Assembly (NCBI RefSeq): GCF_905171765.1
Contig: NC_053390.1
Span: 515,058,852 to 515,122,851, forward strand
DNA length: 64,000 nucleotides
From: Bufo bufo
Lineage: Eukaryota; Chordata; Amphibia; Anura; Bufonidae
Reading direction: 5' to 3'
The notes under the pieces were generated by a model, which saw nothing but the letters and a program-made list of their open reading frames with translations, was not told the DNA's origin and made no database searches. Both the position numbers and the translations under genes were made by a program. How positions within the stretch are numbered: the stretch's first letter is position 1; the number at the start of each line of letters is the position of its first letter. Below are positions 32,731-45,055 of this stretch, piece after piece.

Positions 32731-34866
32731 TTAAAAAAATACCACATAAAAAATCCCATCAGTTTAGAAACAATTAAACCAGTCAAACAGACATATACCC
32801 ATACAAAGCTAAAAACTAGATCTAGAAAGTATCCTAGACAGGAAATAAGTCATGAAATGGCTACTTTTAGACAGTCAGTAGAGTGCGATATAAGGAAAAT
32901 AAAAACATTAAAAAATGCGAACAATAACAATTTATCAAGACAAGAAATTCAGGCAGTTAAGCAATTACAAAAGGATAATAGTATAGTTATACGCCCCGCT
33001 GACAAGGGCGGGGCCATTGTTATTTTAGAATCAGATAAGTACAATGATGAATGTAAGAGACAATTATCAGACACCCAAACCTATAAGAAATTAAAATCAG
33101 ACCCCACACAAGACTACTATTTAGAATTAACTGAGTTATGTAATAGAGGTCTGGAACAAGAAATTTTAACAAAGGAGGAGCATAAATATATTTTAAACAC
33201 CCAACAAAGATTACCGGTCTTTTATTGCATCCCAAAATTACATAAAAGCAATACTGATCCACCAGGACGACCCATTATTTCGGGTATAAATTCACTTACT
33301 GCGAATTTATCTCAATATGTAGATAGATTACTACAACCCATAGTGAAAAAAACTAGATCTTATACTAAGGATACGACACAAATAATAAAAACAATTGAAA
33401 AAATCAAATGGGATCCAACCTGGATTATAGGAACATTAGATGTACAGTCCTTATATACAATAATCCATCACGATCAGGGTATTCAAGCCATGAAGGAACA
33501 ACTGATACAAGATGGCAAGTTACCTATCCAGCAAATTGAGTATATAGCGGAGGCAGTCAGATTCATTTTAAACCATAATTATTTTTATTTTGATACAGAA
33601 TTTTATGTGCAGGTACAGGGCACGGCCATGGGCACCAGGTTTGCCCCCAGTTATGCCAATCTATTTATGGCACAGTGGGAACAAAACACCATTGTTCCAA
33701 AACTGGGGACAGACCTGGTGCTCTGGAACCGCTATATAGATGACGTGCTGTTTATATGGAGAGGAGATCAAATATCTCTTGACCTCTTCTTGGAAGACAT
33801 TAATAATAACTTACTAAACTTGCACTTTACGGCTACCACAAGTAGTTCCTCCGTTGAGTTTTTGGACCTGCAAATAAATATAGAGAAAGAAACAATATTA
33901 TGCAGCACCTATCAGAAACCGACATCCAAAAACAGTTATATACGATTTGATAGCTGCCACCTGCCACAATGGCTTATAAATATTCCTTCTGGGCAATTCA
34001 GAAGGATAAAAAGAAATTGCTCAAAACAAGAAACCTTTGAGGAAGAAGCCACAAATTTGAGAGATCAATTCTTACAAAAGAAGTATCCAGAGCAAATTCT
34101 GGAATCTTCTCTGGAAATAGTACGTAAATTAGACCGGAATACATTTTTTTCAGAAAAATTGGAAATACCAAAGAACGAGATGAATGATAATGTAAGAATA
34201 ATATTGCCATTTAATTCCCAGTATAAAAAGATTAGATATATAATCAACAAACACTGGCATCATATTGTCAAAGATAGAACAATTGGGCACATTTTACCAA
34301 ATAGACCTCTAATCACCTTCTCTAGGGCTCCCAATTTGGGCTTATTGGTAGCACCCACTATCTCTAATAAATCTGTGAAAAATCCATCAATTCAAAAATG
34401 GATGGGTTTAACTGTTTTTTATAGATGTGGCTCATGTATGGGATGTAAATCTACCACATTCCCTAAAAAAACTATTGAGGTAAAATCCACCAGTAATACC
34501 CATATACATAAAATCAGAGATTTTTTGACTTGCAATACGGAGAGTGTCATATACATTATTCAATGCCCATGTAAGAAACAGTACGTGGGCAGAACTAAAA
34601 GAACCCTAAAAAAACGTATTGCTGAACACATTTCAAATATTAAAAAGGGATACGATAAACATACTTTATCACTCCACTTTAAGATGGCACATAACCAAGA
34701 CCCACAAGGAATGATTTTTGCAGCCCTAGAGAAGGTTAATATACATTGGAGAGGAGGAGATCACATAAGTAAAATGTCCAGAATTGAATCAAGAAAAATT
34801 TTTGAGTTTGATTCTATCCTCCCTCAAGGATTAAATGCGGAAATGGAGGTTTTTGGTTTTTTGTAG
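32731..34866 (+). pseudogene. PLE RT/GIY-YIG endonuclease gene, main part
   Basis: The frame resumes at the second TTAA (32731) in exactly the phase left at 28355. About 710 codons follow without a stop. RT blocks in order: ADKGGAIVILES (about residue 95), PPGRPIISGINS (about 185), LDVQSLYT (about 240), QGTAMGTRFAPSYANLFMAQ (about 300), catalytic YIDDVLFIW (about 340), FLDLQI. Then a C-x2-C element (YRCGSCMGCK) and the GIY-YIG nuclease: VIYIIQCPCKKQYVGRTKRT and RIAEH. Termination at 34864-34866 falls in the start of the 3' terminal unit. The Met at 32716 lies in the inserted DNA and is not the start. The total protein would be about 800 residues, normal for the class. RT plus nuclease copies the element by target-primed synthesis. 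Confidence 0.93.
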
Positions 34867-36552
34867 AATATATGGGTGATAAACTACAATGTAAAATTTG
34901 CCTCCTATTTCCTTGCAGATTTGTGTCATGAATTAAATTATATCTGTACATATATACCTATCAAAAGAAATTTATCATGACACACTCTGCAAAGAAAATT
35001 TAAAAATATTTTATATGAATTTATATAATCAATTAACTTTATTATGCTGATATTTAATCATACTGTACTTATATTTGATACAGTTTTATATAAAAAATGT
35101 ATTAAATATTTTCTATGTATTTTAATTTATATTTTTATATGCAATTTTATCTATATGTATTTATTTATTTATATTTTTAACTAGGTGCCCATGTAAATAA
35201 TAATATTATTATTACCATTACTCTTAAGCTACTGCCGTATAATTGTGTACTGTTTTTCTATGTTTGCATCTCAATTATTTGTATGGAATCCGAAGCTATA
35301 TAGATAAAACGCATAAAAACCGCATTGGATAGAGATGCCGACATAGCAAGATAAATACACTCTATTAAAAACCACACTAAGGAAAATAAAGAATGGTGAT
35401 TCAACATGAACATGCGGTATATATTCTGTAGTCATGTTGTCCCAAATCACATTACATATAAAACCGCATTCCATCAATATGGGATTTTATGCATGTTAAA
35501 ATATGTTTTTTTTGGACAAGAAGTTTATAACTGTATTTATAATTAGACTTATAATTATTTATCCAGCCAGTATGTTTTTAACATATGTTATTATATATAT
35601 ATATATTATGCACACCTTTTCTATGTTTAATAGTTTTTATATATGCACACTGTTACGATTGAAGGTTATATGATTAGAGAATCCATGTCGGGATTTTCTG
35701 ACATTCCTTGTGACGATGCAATAATTACTAATGAGAGGCTGGATTTAGCCTTATATAAACCCCTATACCACAGACGAGACTGGACCACTGAGGAAGGAGT
35801 CACTGTCAACTCCGAAACGCGTCTGGTGTACACAGTCTCGAGGAAAGAAAGAAACCGCAGGCTATCATCTGCGCACCGTCTTTGAATCTTCAGAAGCGCT
35901 TCCACACAGCGCACAGGAAGAAAACATAGGATTTCTTGTGTTTGGATAAAAGACACACAGCAACGCCGAATAACTTATTGGGTCTTGACAAACACTTGAC
36001 CCCGGCGCCTATACCTAGTGTTTGCATTGTTCTGGAGATCTACTCATCAGTATAAATAAGCGGATCCAAAATCAGACCATCGGTGCTGTACCACGTGGGA
36101 CGCCACGCCAAGCACAAGTGATCGGCCGCCTCATTACACCGAAACTGTGAGTAGTGTGTCCATATACAGTACAGTTTAACAGCAGAATCTTTGTTATATG
36201 CTGTGAAGACTTAACACCACAAAGACTCTACATGTACTTACAAATATCGGCTTAGCCTGAACTTTTAGTAACAAGAGAGACATTGCGCAATAGACCTGCG
36301 TACCTGAATTGTTTCCTAGAAAAACCTGCTACAATCAGCTAAGATTATTATCCATCAGTGCCATTGTTGTATCTTACGATACTACTACCTTGGTTTTATA
36401 TGTTTTACAAAGTGTATGTTTCAAATGATTGATTTTTGAGGATCCTCATTTTATTTTACTTTATTTTATTGAGTTGCTAATAAATAGCTTATTCACATAC
36501 TGGCTGGTCTGCATTGTGATTCTAGTTGTCGGTGTGCCCCTCTCATCCATCC
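34708..36552 (+). repeat. PLE 3' terminal unit (direct copy of 25252-27097)
   Basis: Starts inside the last codons of the RT gene (GGAATGATTTTTGCAGCCC) and runs to the TSD. It matches the right palindrome arm base for base except a few substitutions and an AT-run difference. It carries the third ribozyme motif and marks the LTR-like unit of the element. Confidence 0.9.
35776..35839 (+). ncRNA. Hammerhead ribozyme motif, copy 3 (3' unit)
   Basis: Same 64-nt layout as copy 2: GAGACTG (35776-35782), ACCA, CTGAGGA at 35788-35794, stem II GGAGT/ACTCC, GAAA, CGCG, GTC with cleavage predicted after 35823, TGGT and CAGTCTC (35833-35839). Confidence 0.75.
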
Positions 36553-36584
36553 ATATTACTGATTCAGTTACTGCACACTATGAC

Positions 36585-37075
36585 CATCAGACAGATGCCT
36601 GGTCAATCAAAAGGAACGGGCAGTGGCAAAAATGTTTCCGTAGCTGGCACAAGTTGCAGCAGAAGAAGGGATGGTGGTAGCAGCAGCTGCGGCATCAGGC
36701 CAGAGCTGCCACTGTCATCCAGCGGTCGTGTTTTGACCAACAATTCAACTGTCCTGGAATGGTTGACTCGCTCTTTAACATAATCTCAAGTGACATCAGA
36801 CACAAAATGCCAGGAATCAGTGGGTTCCTTTGAGACCACACTTAGTTGGCATGGTCCAGGTGCAACCTCTGTGCCCTCACCTGTCCTGCAACAGCCTGTT
36901 TTTTTTTTGCTTTTTTGCTGCTCCTTCTGCTCGGGAAGTAATGTATGTTGCCGGTTGTGATCCGCTTTTCAGCGACAACGAGATTATTGAGGACAGTCAG
37001 CAGCTACAGGCCAGCCCAAATTTGGAGAAGATGTCCGCTGCATCCTCCTTTAGACGTGTTGAGAGCGGTTAGGGA
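36585..37075 (+). pseudogene. hAT-2 transposase N-terminal remnant
   Basis: One frame from about 36591 carries SKGTGSGKNVSVAGTS, SSSGRVLTN and LEWLTRSLT, matching 2727-2960 of hAT-1. A stop follows at 36781. Further on, APSAREVMYVAGCDPLFSD matches APPAQEVLYAIGLAPLFSE of hAT-1. The rest of the transposase is missing, replaced by the element at about 37104-39126. Confidence 0.65.
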
Positions 37076-37619
37076 CGTGGACTCAGACTGGTGAAGGTGA
37101 CATAAGTGATGACTAGCGAACGGGAGAACCGGGCGAACCGCCATAGACTTCAATAGGCAGGCGAATTTTAAAACCCACAGGGACTCTTTCTAGCCACAGT
37201 AGTGATGGAAAAGTTGTTTCAAGGGGACTAACACCTGGACTGTGGCATGCCGGAGGGGGATCCATGGCAAAACTCCCATGGAAAATTATGTAGTTGACGC
37301 AGAGTTGGATTTTAATCCATAAAGGGCATAAATCACCTAACAATCCAATTTTTTTTTGAACAACGTGGTTTAAAAGATCCAGTGTGTGTATACGATCAGG
37401 TATGATGTTGTATCGATCAGGTAGTGTAAGGGTTACGCCCGCTTCACAGACATTGACAGACCAAACTCCCCTTTTAATTTACCGCAAACAACCGCAAACA
37501 GTCCATTTGCCCAACCACAAACTCCCCATTTGTTCAAGGTTGGATACCAAGCTAGTCATGTCCCGTTGATGTCATTAAGGGTTTCTTCCTCCACCCAGCC
37601 ACGTACAACACCAAGGGTC

Positions 37620-38460
37620 CCGGAAAGGTGAATTGAATAGATTTTTCGAACGGGGAGATGGTTAAAAAAACACTGGCTCCCTCCCCTTTGTTTGAATCCA
37701 CGGTCACTGCGTCTGTGCCGTGCAATTTACTGCCCCACCCGATATGAGTGGTATTTTCTGTAGTTCTCTCTTCTCATCAGTTTAATCCCTGTTACGTCCC
37801 CAATCTGGGGTCAATTTATTAAATAGATTTTTCGAACGGGGAGATGGTTAAATAAATGCTGGCTCCCTCCCCTTTGTTTGAATCCACGCCACGGTCACTG
37901 CTTCTGCACTGTGCAATTTACTGCCCCACCCGATATGAGTGGTATTTTCTGTAGTACTATTCTCATCAGTTTAATCCCTGTTACGTCCCCAATCTGGGGT
38001 CAAATTATTAAATAGATTTTTCGAACGGGGAGATGGTTAAAAAAATGCTGGCTCCCTACCCTTTGTTTGAATCCACTCCACGGTCACTGCGTCTGCTCCG
38101 TGCAATTTACTGCCCCACCCGATATAAGTGGTATTTTCTGTAGTACTGTTCTCATCAGTTTAATCCCTGTTACGTCCCATATCAGGGTGGGATTGCCTTT
38201 TGTGAAAAAAAATTTAGGCCGGGTACCTTCAACTGCCTTCACAGTGACAGACCAAACTCTGATACACCAAAATGAATTGATTTTAGGAACCGGGAGATGG
38301 AAAAAGCAGCTTGGTTGGTCCTCTTACTCAGTCCCAAGTTGGGGCACTGCGCGTGCACAGAGCAATGTGCTGTGACACCCTATATGAGTGGTGTCTTAAC
38401 TAGTACTATTCCTATCAGTTTAATCCCTGTTACGTCCCCTATCCGGGGACGTGTGTCGAA
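37620..38460 (+). repeat. ~190-bp tandem repeat, about four units
   Basis: Units contain ATTTTTCGAACGGGGAGATG, CTGGCTCCCTCCCCTTTG, GAGTGGTATTTTCTGTAG and TTTAATCCCTGTTACGTCCC; the last unit (38170-38460) is diverged. Confidence 0.8.
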
Positions 38461-38599
38461 TTGATTAACCATTGTCGAATTGACGAACCATTACGACATC
38501 CTGGAATAATTTAGTTCTGAGCTTTGTACTTGCTTTGTATTGGAATTGATGGGGATTTTTTAAATTGTCTGCATTATTTCTAATAAACTATTAAGAGAC

Positions 38600-38960
38600 T
38601 TTATTATGATTTTTAGAATTTTTTTTTATCTGCAAGGTATTTGTGAGTAAATGACACCCTGTAACGGTATAAGTGGAGGTCTAGCCACTAGCCAGTGGAC
38701 ACAATACAGTCTGTGTGGGCCTGACACACACGGGCTTGCAAATGCGATTAGATCACAGAAAAATATTAAATATAATTTTTTTTTATCTGCGAGGTATTTG
38801 TGAGTAAATGACACCCTGTAACAGTATAAGTGGAGGTCTAGCCACTAGCCAGTGGCCACAATACAGTCTGTGTGGGCCTGACACATACAGGCTTGCAAAT
38901 GGGATTAGATCACAGAAAAATATTAAATAGAATTTTTTTTATCTGTGAGGTATTTTCTGT
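38600..38960 (+). repeat. ~165-bp tandem repeat, about two units
   Basis: GAGGTATTTGTGAGTAAATG, GGAGGTCTAGCCACTAGCCA and AGTCTGTGTGGGCCTGACAC occur twice. Confidence 0.8.
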
Positions 38961-39126
38961 CACACCCTGCTGCTGATTGGCTGGAATGTGTCTGCTGACT
39001 GAGGTACAGGGTCAAAGTTTACTCAATGATGATGTATAGGGGGCGGACTGAACATCGCATATGTTCGCCCGCCGCGTCGAACGCGAACAAGCTATGTTCG
39101 CCGGTGAACTATTCGGGCCATCTCTA

Positions 39127-40116
39127 TTCCTTAATACAGCGGTATATCGTTGACACTGGTTTACCGCTCAACCCTATCTGCCCCTACGGGTGATCTGCTA
39201 CCATCTGTGCTGTTACTGCCGCTACTGTTGGCTCCCCTCACAACTCTGTTCCGAGGTTATTATTGTGACTATTCATACGGTTGCCACCCTCATCACTCTG
39301 TCACAGGGCCATTAGTGTCTCTGTTTGGCTGTGTTGCTATAACCATTTATTTTTTCAATCTTCTGAACCGTCAGAACAGAAAAATAAAAAACAAAATGTA
39401 TCCTGTAGTTTGAGCGTCTATAAGGCCTCTATTACACGGTCACTATTTTGCATCAGGATTTGATCATGATTTGGAAGCAAAACGCAGGAGTGGGTCCAAA
39501 ACACAGAAGACATGCAAATTTTTTCATCACATTTTATCTCTGTTTTAGACCCACTCCTGTTTTTGATTTGATACTGATCAAATGCTGACTAAATACTGAC
39601 TATGTTAAGGAGGATGCTCAAAATACAGGATCCGCTTTTATTTGGCTGTACTTCTGACAAATCAAAAGAAGGGATAAATGAACAGTGATGTCAACACAAC
39701 TCTATTGCTGACACCCTCCCCACTCTGTCATAGGGCCACTACTTAAATCTTGGACCACTGCACGGTTCAGTTCACGCTGATAAATTAGACCTGATGCTAA
39801 CATTGACCTGTAAGGGTGAGTTCACACTTCTGTTATTTGGTGAGTTATTTTCATCAGTTTTTAAGAGCCAAATTCAGGAACCAAGCCTACTCTTGGATTA
39901 GCTATAAAAGGACAAAAAATTATAAGAATAACTGATCAAATAACTGAAGTGTGAACTGATCCTAATAGTGACGTACAGTTATTCTACAGCTAACAAAAGG
40001 GTTAAAAAGCATGTATTTGGACTCCCACAATATGCAATAAAAGAAAAAAAAAATTCTCCACTACTTCATTGGCGCTGCCTTCTTTTCTTTACTTTGATCC
40101 ACTAAAGAGTAATTTG
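39127..40116 (+). other. hAT-2 3' region, no gene
   Basis: Aligns with the hAT-1 3' region beyond its minisatellite: CCGTCAGAACAGAAAA, TGTATCCTGTAGTTTGA and CAAAACACAGAAGACATGC. It carries single, unexpanded relatives of the minisatellite units near 39210-39310. No coding region. Confidence 0.55.
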
Positions 40117-40139
40117 GACACAATTAGAGTTGAGCGAAC

Positions 40140-40262
40140 ACCTGGATGTTCGGGTTCGAGAAGTTCGGCCGAACTTCCCGGAAATGTTCGGGTTCGGGAT
40201 CCGAACCCGACCCGAACTTCGTCCCGAACCCGAACCCCATTGAAGTCAATGGGGACCCGAAC
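40140..40262. promoter_or_regulatory. Subterminal GTTCGG-type repeats of hAT-3
   Basis: More than eight copies of TTCGG or CCGAA in about 120 bp, in both orientations. Clustered short motifs next to the terminal repeat are typical transposase-binding zones in hAT elements; binding itself is inferred. Confidence 0.5.
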
Positions 40263-40570
40263 TTTTGGGCACTAAAAAGGCTGTAAAATAGCCCAGGAAA
40301 GAGCTAGAGGGCTGCAAAAGGCAGCAACATGTAGGTAAATCCCCTGCAAACAAATGTGGATAGGGAAATGAATTAAAATAAAAGTTAAAAAAATAAAAAT
40401 TAACCAATATCAACTGGACAGAGGAGAGGCCCCGGCACCCAGACAGAGGAGAGGTTCATTCAACTTTGGGTTGCCCCGCAATATAATGGTAAAATGAAAA
40501 TAAAAATAGGATTGAATGAGGAAGTGTCCAGGAGTAGAATAATATATTGTTAAGGGGAGGTAGTTAATAT

Positions 40571-43500
40571 CTAATCTGCACAAGGGATGGACAGGTCCTG
40601 TGGGATCCATGCCTGGTTCATTTTTATGAACGTCAGCTTGTCCACATTGGCTGTAGACAGGCGGCTGCGTTTGTCTATAATGACGCCCCCTGCCATGCTG
40701 AATACACGTTCAGACAAAACGCTGGCCGCCGGGCAGGCCAGCACCTCCAAGGCATAAAAGGCTAGCTCTGGCCGCGTGGACAATTTGGAGACCCAGAAGT
40801 TGAATAGGGCCAAACCATCAGTCAGTACGTGGAGGGGTGTGCACAGGTACTGTTCCACCATGTTAGTGAAATGTTGCCTCCTGCTAACACGTTCCGTATC
40901 AGGTGGTGGTGGAGTTTGCTGTGGCGTGGTGACAAAACTTTTCCACATCTCTGCCATGCTAACCCTGCCCTCAGAGGAGCTGGCCGTGACACAGCTGCGT
41001 TGGCGACCTCTTGCTCCTCCTCTGCCTTTGCCTTGGGCTTCCACTGGTTCCCCTGTGACATTTGGGAATGCTCTCAGTAGCGCGTCTACCAACGTGCGCT
41101 TGTACTCGCGCATCTTCCTATCACGCTCCAGTGTAGGAAGTAAGGTGGGCACATTGTCTTTGTACCGGGGATCCAGCAGGGTGGCAACCCAGTAGTCCGC
41201 ACACGTTAAAATGTGGGCAACTCTGCTGTCGTTGCGCAGGCACTGCAGCATGTAGTCGCTCATGTGTGCCAGGCTGCCCAGAGGTAAGGACAAGCTGTCC
41301 TCTGTGGGAGGCGTATCGTCATCGTCCTGTGTTTCCCCCCAGCCACGCACCAGTGATGGGCCCGAGCTGCTTTGGGTGCCACCCCGCTGTGAACATGCTT
41401 CATCCTCATCCTCCTCCACCTCCTCCTCATCCTCGTCCTCCTCGTCCTCCAGTAGTGGGCCCTGTCTGGCCACATTTGTACCTCCCTCTGAGTCACTTCG
41501 AAGAGACTGGCCTGAAAGTGCTAAAAATGACCCCTCTTCCTCCTCTTCCTCCTGAGCCACCTCCTCTTCCATCATCGCCCTAATTGTTTTCTCAAGGAGA
41601 CATAGAAGTGGTATTGTAACGCTGATAACGGCGTCATCGCCACTGGCCATGTTGGTGGAGTACTCGAAACAGTGCAACAGGGCACACAGGTCTCGCATGG
41701 AGGCCCAGTCATTGGTGGTGAAGTGGGGCTGATCCGCAGTGCGACTGACCCGTGCGTGCTGCAGCTGAAACTCCACTATGGCCTGCTGCTGCTCGCACAG
41801 CCTGTCCAGCATATGCAAGGTGGAGTTCCACCTGGTCGGCACGTCGCATATGAGGCGGTGAGCGGGAAGGCCGAAGTTACGCTGTAGCGCAGACAGGCGA
41901 GCAGCGGCAGGGTGTGAACGCCGGAAGCGCGAACAGGCGGCCCGCACTTTATGCAGCAGCTCTGACATGTCGGGGTAGTTGCGAATGAACTTCTGCACCA
42001 CCAAATTCAGCACATGCGCCAGGCAAGGGATGTGCGTCAAACCGGCTAGTCCCAGAGCTGCAACGAGATTTCGCCCATTATCGCACACCACCAGGCCGGG
42101 CTTGAGGCTCACCGGCAGCAACCACTCGTCGGTCTGTTGTTCTATACCCCGCCACAACTCCTGTGCGGTGTGGGGCCTGTCCCCCAAACATATGAGTTTC
42201 AGAATGGCCTGCTGACGTTTACCCCGGGCTGTGCTGAAGTTGGTGGTGAAGGTGTGTGGCTGACTGGATGAGCAGGTGGAAGAAGAGGAGGAGGAAGCTG
42301 AGTAGGAGGAGGAGGAGACAGGAGGCAAAGAATGTTGCCCTGCGATCCTTGGCGGCGGAAGGACGTGCGCCAAACAGCTCTCCGCCTGGGGCCCAGCCGT
42401 CACTACATTTACCCAGTGTGCAGTTAGGGATATATAGCGTCCCTGGCCGTGCTTACTGGTCCACGTATCTGTGGTTAGGTGGACCTTGCCACAGATGGCG
42501 TTGCGCAGTGCACACTTGATTTTATCGGACACTTGTTTGTGCAGGGAAGGCACGGCTCTCTTGGAGAAGTAGTGCCGGCTGGGAACAACATACTGTGGGA
42601 CAGCAAGCGACATGAGCTGTTTGAAGCTGTGTGTGTCCACCAGCCTAAATGACAGCATTTCATAGGCCAGTAGTTTAGAAATGCTGGCATTCAGGGCCAG
42701 GGATCGAGGGTGGCTAGGTGGGAATTTACGCTTTCTCTCAAATGTTTGTGAGATGGAGAGCTGAACGCTGCCGTGTGACATGGTTGAGATGCTTGGTGAC
42801 GCAGGTGGTGGTGTTGGTGGTACATCCCATGTTTGCTGGGCGGCAGGTGCCAACGTTCCTCCAGAGGCGGAGGAAGAGGCCGAGGCGGCGGCAGCAGCAG
42901 AAGAGGCCGAGGCGGCAGCAGCAGAAGAGGTAGCAGGGAGAACCTGAGTGACTTCCTTTGTTTTTAAGGTGTTTACTCCACTGCAGTTCATGCTTTGCAT
43001 GCAGGTGCCTGGTCATGCAGGTTGTGCTAAGGTTCAGAACGTTAATGCCTCGCTTCAGGCTCTGATGGCACAGCGTGCAAACCACTCGGGTCTTGTCGTC
43101 AGCACATTGTTTGAAGAAGTGCCATGCCAGGGAACTCCTTGAAGCTGCCTTTGGGGTGCTCGGTCCCAGATGCCGGCGGTCAGTAGCAGGCGGAGTCTCT
43201 TGGCGGCGGGTGTTCTGATTTTGCCCACTGCTCCCTCTTTTGCTACGCTTTTGGCTCGGTCTCACCACTGCCTCTTCCTCCGAACTCTGAAAGTCAGTGG
43301 CACGACCTTCATTCCATGTGGGGTCTAGGACCTCATCGTCCCCTGCATCGTCTTCCACCCAGTCTTGATCCCTGACCTCCTGTTCAGTCTGCACACTGCA
43401 GAAAGACGCAGCAGTTGGCACCTGTGTTTCGTCATCATCAGAGACGTGCTGAGGTGGTATTCCCATGTCCTCATCATCAGGAAAAATAAGTGGTTGTGCG

Positions 43501-43979
43501 TTAGTGCATTCTATCTCTTCCACCCCTGGGGAAGGGCTAGGTGGATGCCCTTGGGAAACCCTGGCAGCAGAGTCTTCAAACAGCATAAGAGACTGCTGGA
43601 TAAATTGAGGCTCAGACAGTTTCCCTGATATGCATGGGGGTGATGTGAAAGACCGATGGGCTTGGTTTTCATGCGCCATCTGTGCGCTTTCTGCAGAAGA
43701 CTGGGTGGGAGATAATGTGAACGTGCTGTATCCACTGTCGGCCACCCAATTGACTAATGCCTGTACCTGCTCAGGCCTTACCATCCTTAGAACGGCATTG
43801 GGCCCCACCAAATATCGCTGTAAATTCTGCTGGCTACTGGGACCTGAGGTAGTTGGTTCACTAGGACGTGTGGCTGTGGCAGAACGGCCACGTCCTCTCC
43901 CAGCACCAGAGGGTCCACTAACACCACCACGACCATGTCCACGTCCGCGTCCGCGTCCCTTATTAGATGTTTTCCTCAT
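40571..43979 (-). pseudogene. hAT-3 transposase, single frameshift
   Basis: ATG at 43979 (MRKTSNKGRGRGRGHGRGG) opens a Gly/Arg-rich, then acidic region. A BED finger lies at about residues 285-335 (WHFFKQC, VVCTLCHQS, MTRHLHAKH). The frame then changes by one base in a 5-T run (42961-42965, plus strand); four Ts would restore it. An 809-codon frame ending at 40571-40573 continues with an Ala/Ser-rich linker, TTDTWTS (first catalytic Asp), VCDNGRN (second), CLAHVLNLVV, VPTRWNST, an acidic Glu-rich insert, LFNFWVSK and ASVLSERVFSMAGG, ending NVDKLTFIKMNQAW. Full length is about 1135 residues. It cuts and pastes the element. Every recognisable block is present; the homopolymer slip is the only lesion seen and could be a sequencing error. 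Confidence 0.9.
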
Positions 43980-43997
43980 TGTTCCCGTTCACCACAA

Positions 43998-44385
43998 TTT
44001 TGAGAATGGCAAATTTGGGAATAGTTTTTCAACCCAGAACAAAAACTGTGCTTTTACGGTCACTACAAATAACTTGACCAGCTAAAACAGTACAGATTTG
44101 GTTGAATAGAAATGTGAGGCCTATTTTTTTTTGCGCTGTGTGACAGGTATACGTTTAATCAAAGAATTAGACTCGTATCTGCACGGTAGCGTGTGTGTTA
44201 AGTTTTTCTGAATGACACTATCAGCACCTTGAATCTAAGATATCCTTTTTGGGATAGATTTCAAGTAGGCCTGATATAGCATAAACTACTTATTTTGAGA
44301 ATGGCAAATTTGGGAATAGTTTTTCAACCCAGAACAAAAACTGTGCTTTTACGGTCACTACAAATAACTTGACCAGCTAAAACAG
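43998..44385. repeat. Duplicated ~93-bp block in the hAT-3 5' leader
   Basis: TTTGAGAATGGCAAATTTGG through GACCAGCTAAAACAGTA occurs at 43998-44092 and 44292-44386. Confidence 0.85.
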
Positions 44386-44429
44386 TACTGATTTGGAGGA
44401 ATATAAATGTCAGGTCTATTTTTTGGGCG

Positions 44430-44745
44430 CTGGGTGACAGGCTCAACTTGCCCCTGATGTAGTATATGGCCAAAAATTAACCACACTGTTGATGGTTAAA
44501 TGCACTTGTGTGACACAGGCTCAGCCTGCACCTGATGTAGTATATGGCCAAAAAATAACCACACTGTTCATGGTTAAATGCACTTGGGTGACACAGGCTC
44601 AGCCTGCACCTGATGTAGTATATGGCCAAAAAATAACCAGACTGTTGATGGTTAAATGCACTTCGGTGACACAGGCTCAGCCTGCAGCTGATGTAGGATA
44701 TAGCAAAAAATAACCACACTATTGATGGTTAAAAGCACTTGGTGT
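44430..44745. repeat. ~79-bp tandem repeat, four units
   Basis: GATGGTTAAATGCACTTGTG, ACACAGGCTCAGCCTGCACC and TGATGTAGTATATGGCC recur about every 79 bp in the hAT-3 leader. Short frames on both strands here are repeat artefacts. Confidence 0.88.
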
Positions 44746-45000
44746 TAGCTTGTGCTGGCGCACCACAAGCCACAAAATGGCCGCCGATCACCCCAGAAAA
44801 AAGTGATATAAAAACGCTCTGGGCAGCCTAAAAAAAGTGAGCAATTCGATATTAGCACTTCAATGATCCACAGCTGGAGATCGATCACAGAATGAAGTCT
44901 TTTGGAGGAGTTAATCTGCCTAATCTCGCCCTAACGTCGCAGCAGCAACCTCTCCCTATGCTTGAATTAGCAGAGTGACGTGCAGCGCTACGTGACCCAA

Positions 45001-45055
45001 GCTTATATAGAGGCTGGGTCACATGCTGCACTGGCCAATCACAGCCATGCCAATA
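45001..45055 (-). promoter_or_regulatory. Putative promoter of hAT-3
   Basis: On the minus strand: inverted CCAAT boxes (plus-strand CCAAT at 45034-45038 and 45050-45054), then TATA-like CTCTATATAAGC (complement of 45001-45012). Directed towards the transposase about 1 kb away. Confidence 0.5.

Larger units (their letters stand above)
23300..36552 (+). mobile_element. Penelope-like retroelement (PLE) with palindromic 5' end
   Basis: A 14-bp perfect TSD, ATATTACTGATTCA, lies at 23286-23299 and 36553-36566. Order inside: inverted copy of the terminal unit (23300-25247), direct copy (25252-27097), 5' UTR, ORF1, RT/GIY-YIG ORF, and a second direct copy of the terminal unit (34708-36552). This matches the published PLE layout, in which long-terminal-repeat-like units come with an inverted partial copy upstream. 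The RT and GIY-YIG motifs settle the class. The copies of the terminal unit differ at only a few sites, so the insertion is recent. A 4.4-kb TTAA element sits in the RT gene. Confidence 0.92.
37104..39126. mobile_element. hAT-like non-autonomous element with internal tandem repeats
   Basis: The right end inverted reads TAGAGATGGCCCGAATAGTT then CACCGGCGAACA. The left end is AAGTGATGACTAGCGAACGG then GAGAACCGGGCGAAC. Both are rich in GCGAAC motifs, as expected for hAT subterminal sites. No TSD is visible, so the ends or their integrity are uncertain. No ORF of note. Confidence 0.5.

Noticed and set aside
37104..39126. 8-bp TSD for the GCGAAC-rich element
   Set aside because: GGTGACAT and TTCCTTAA do not match; the ends may be eroded or misplaced.
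40571..43979. Domesticated ZBED host gene
   Set aside because: Flanking inverted ends and an 8-bp TSD show it is a transposon copy, and it carries a frameshift.
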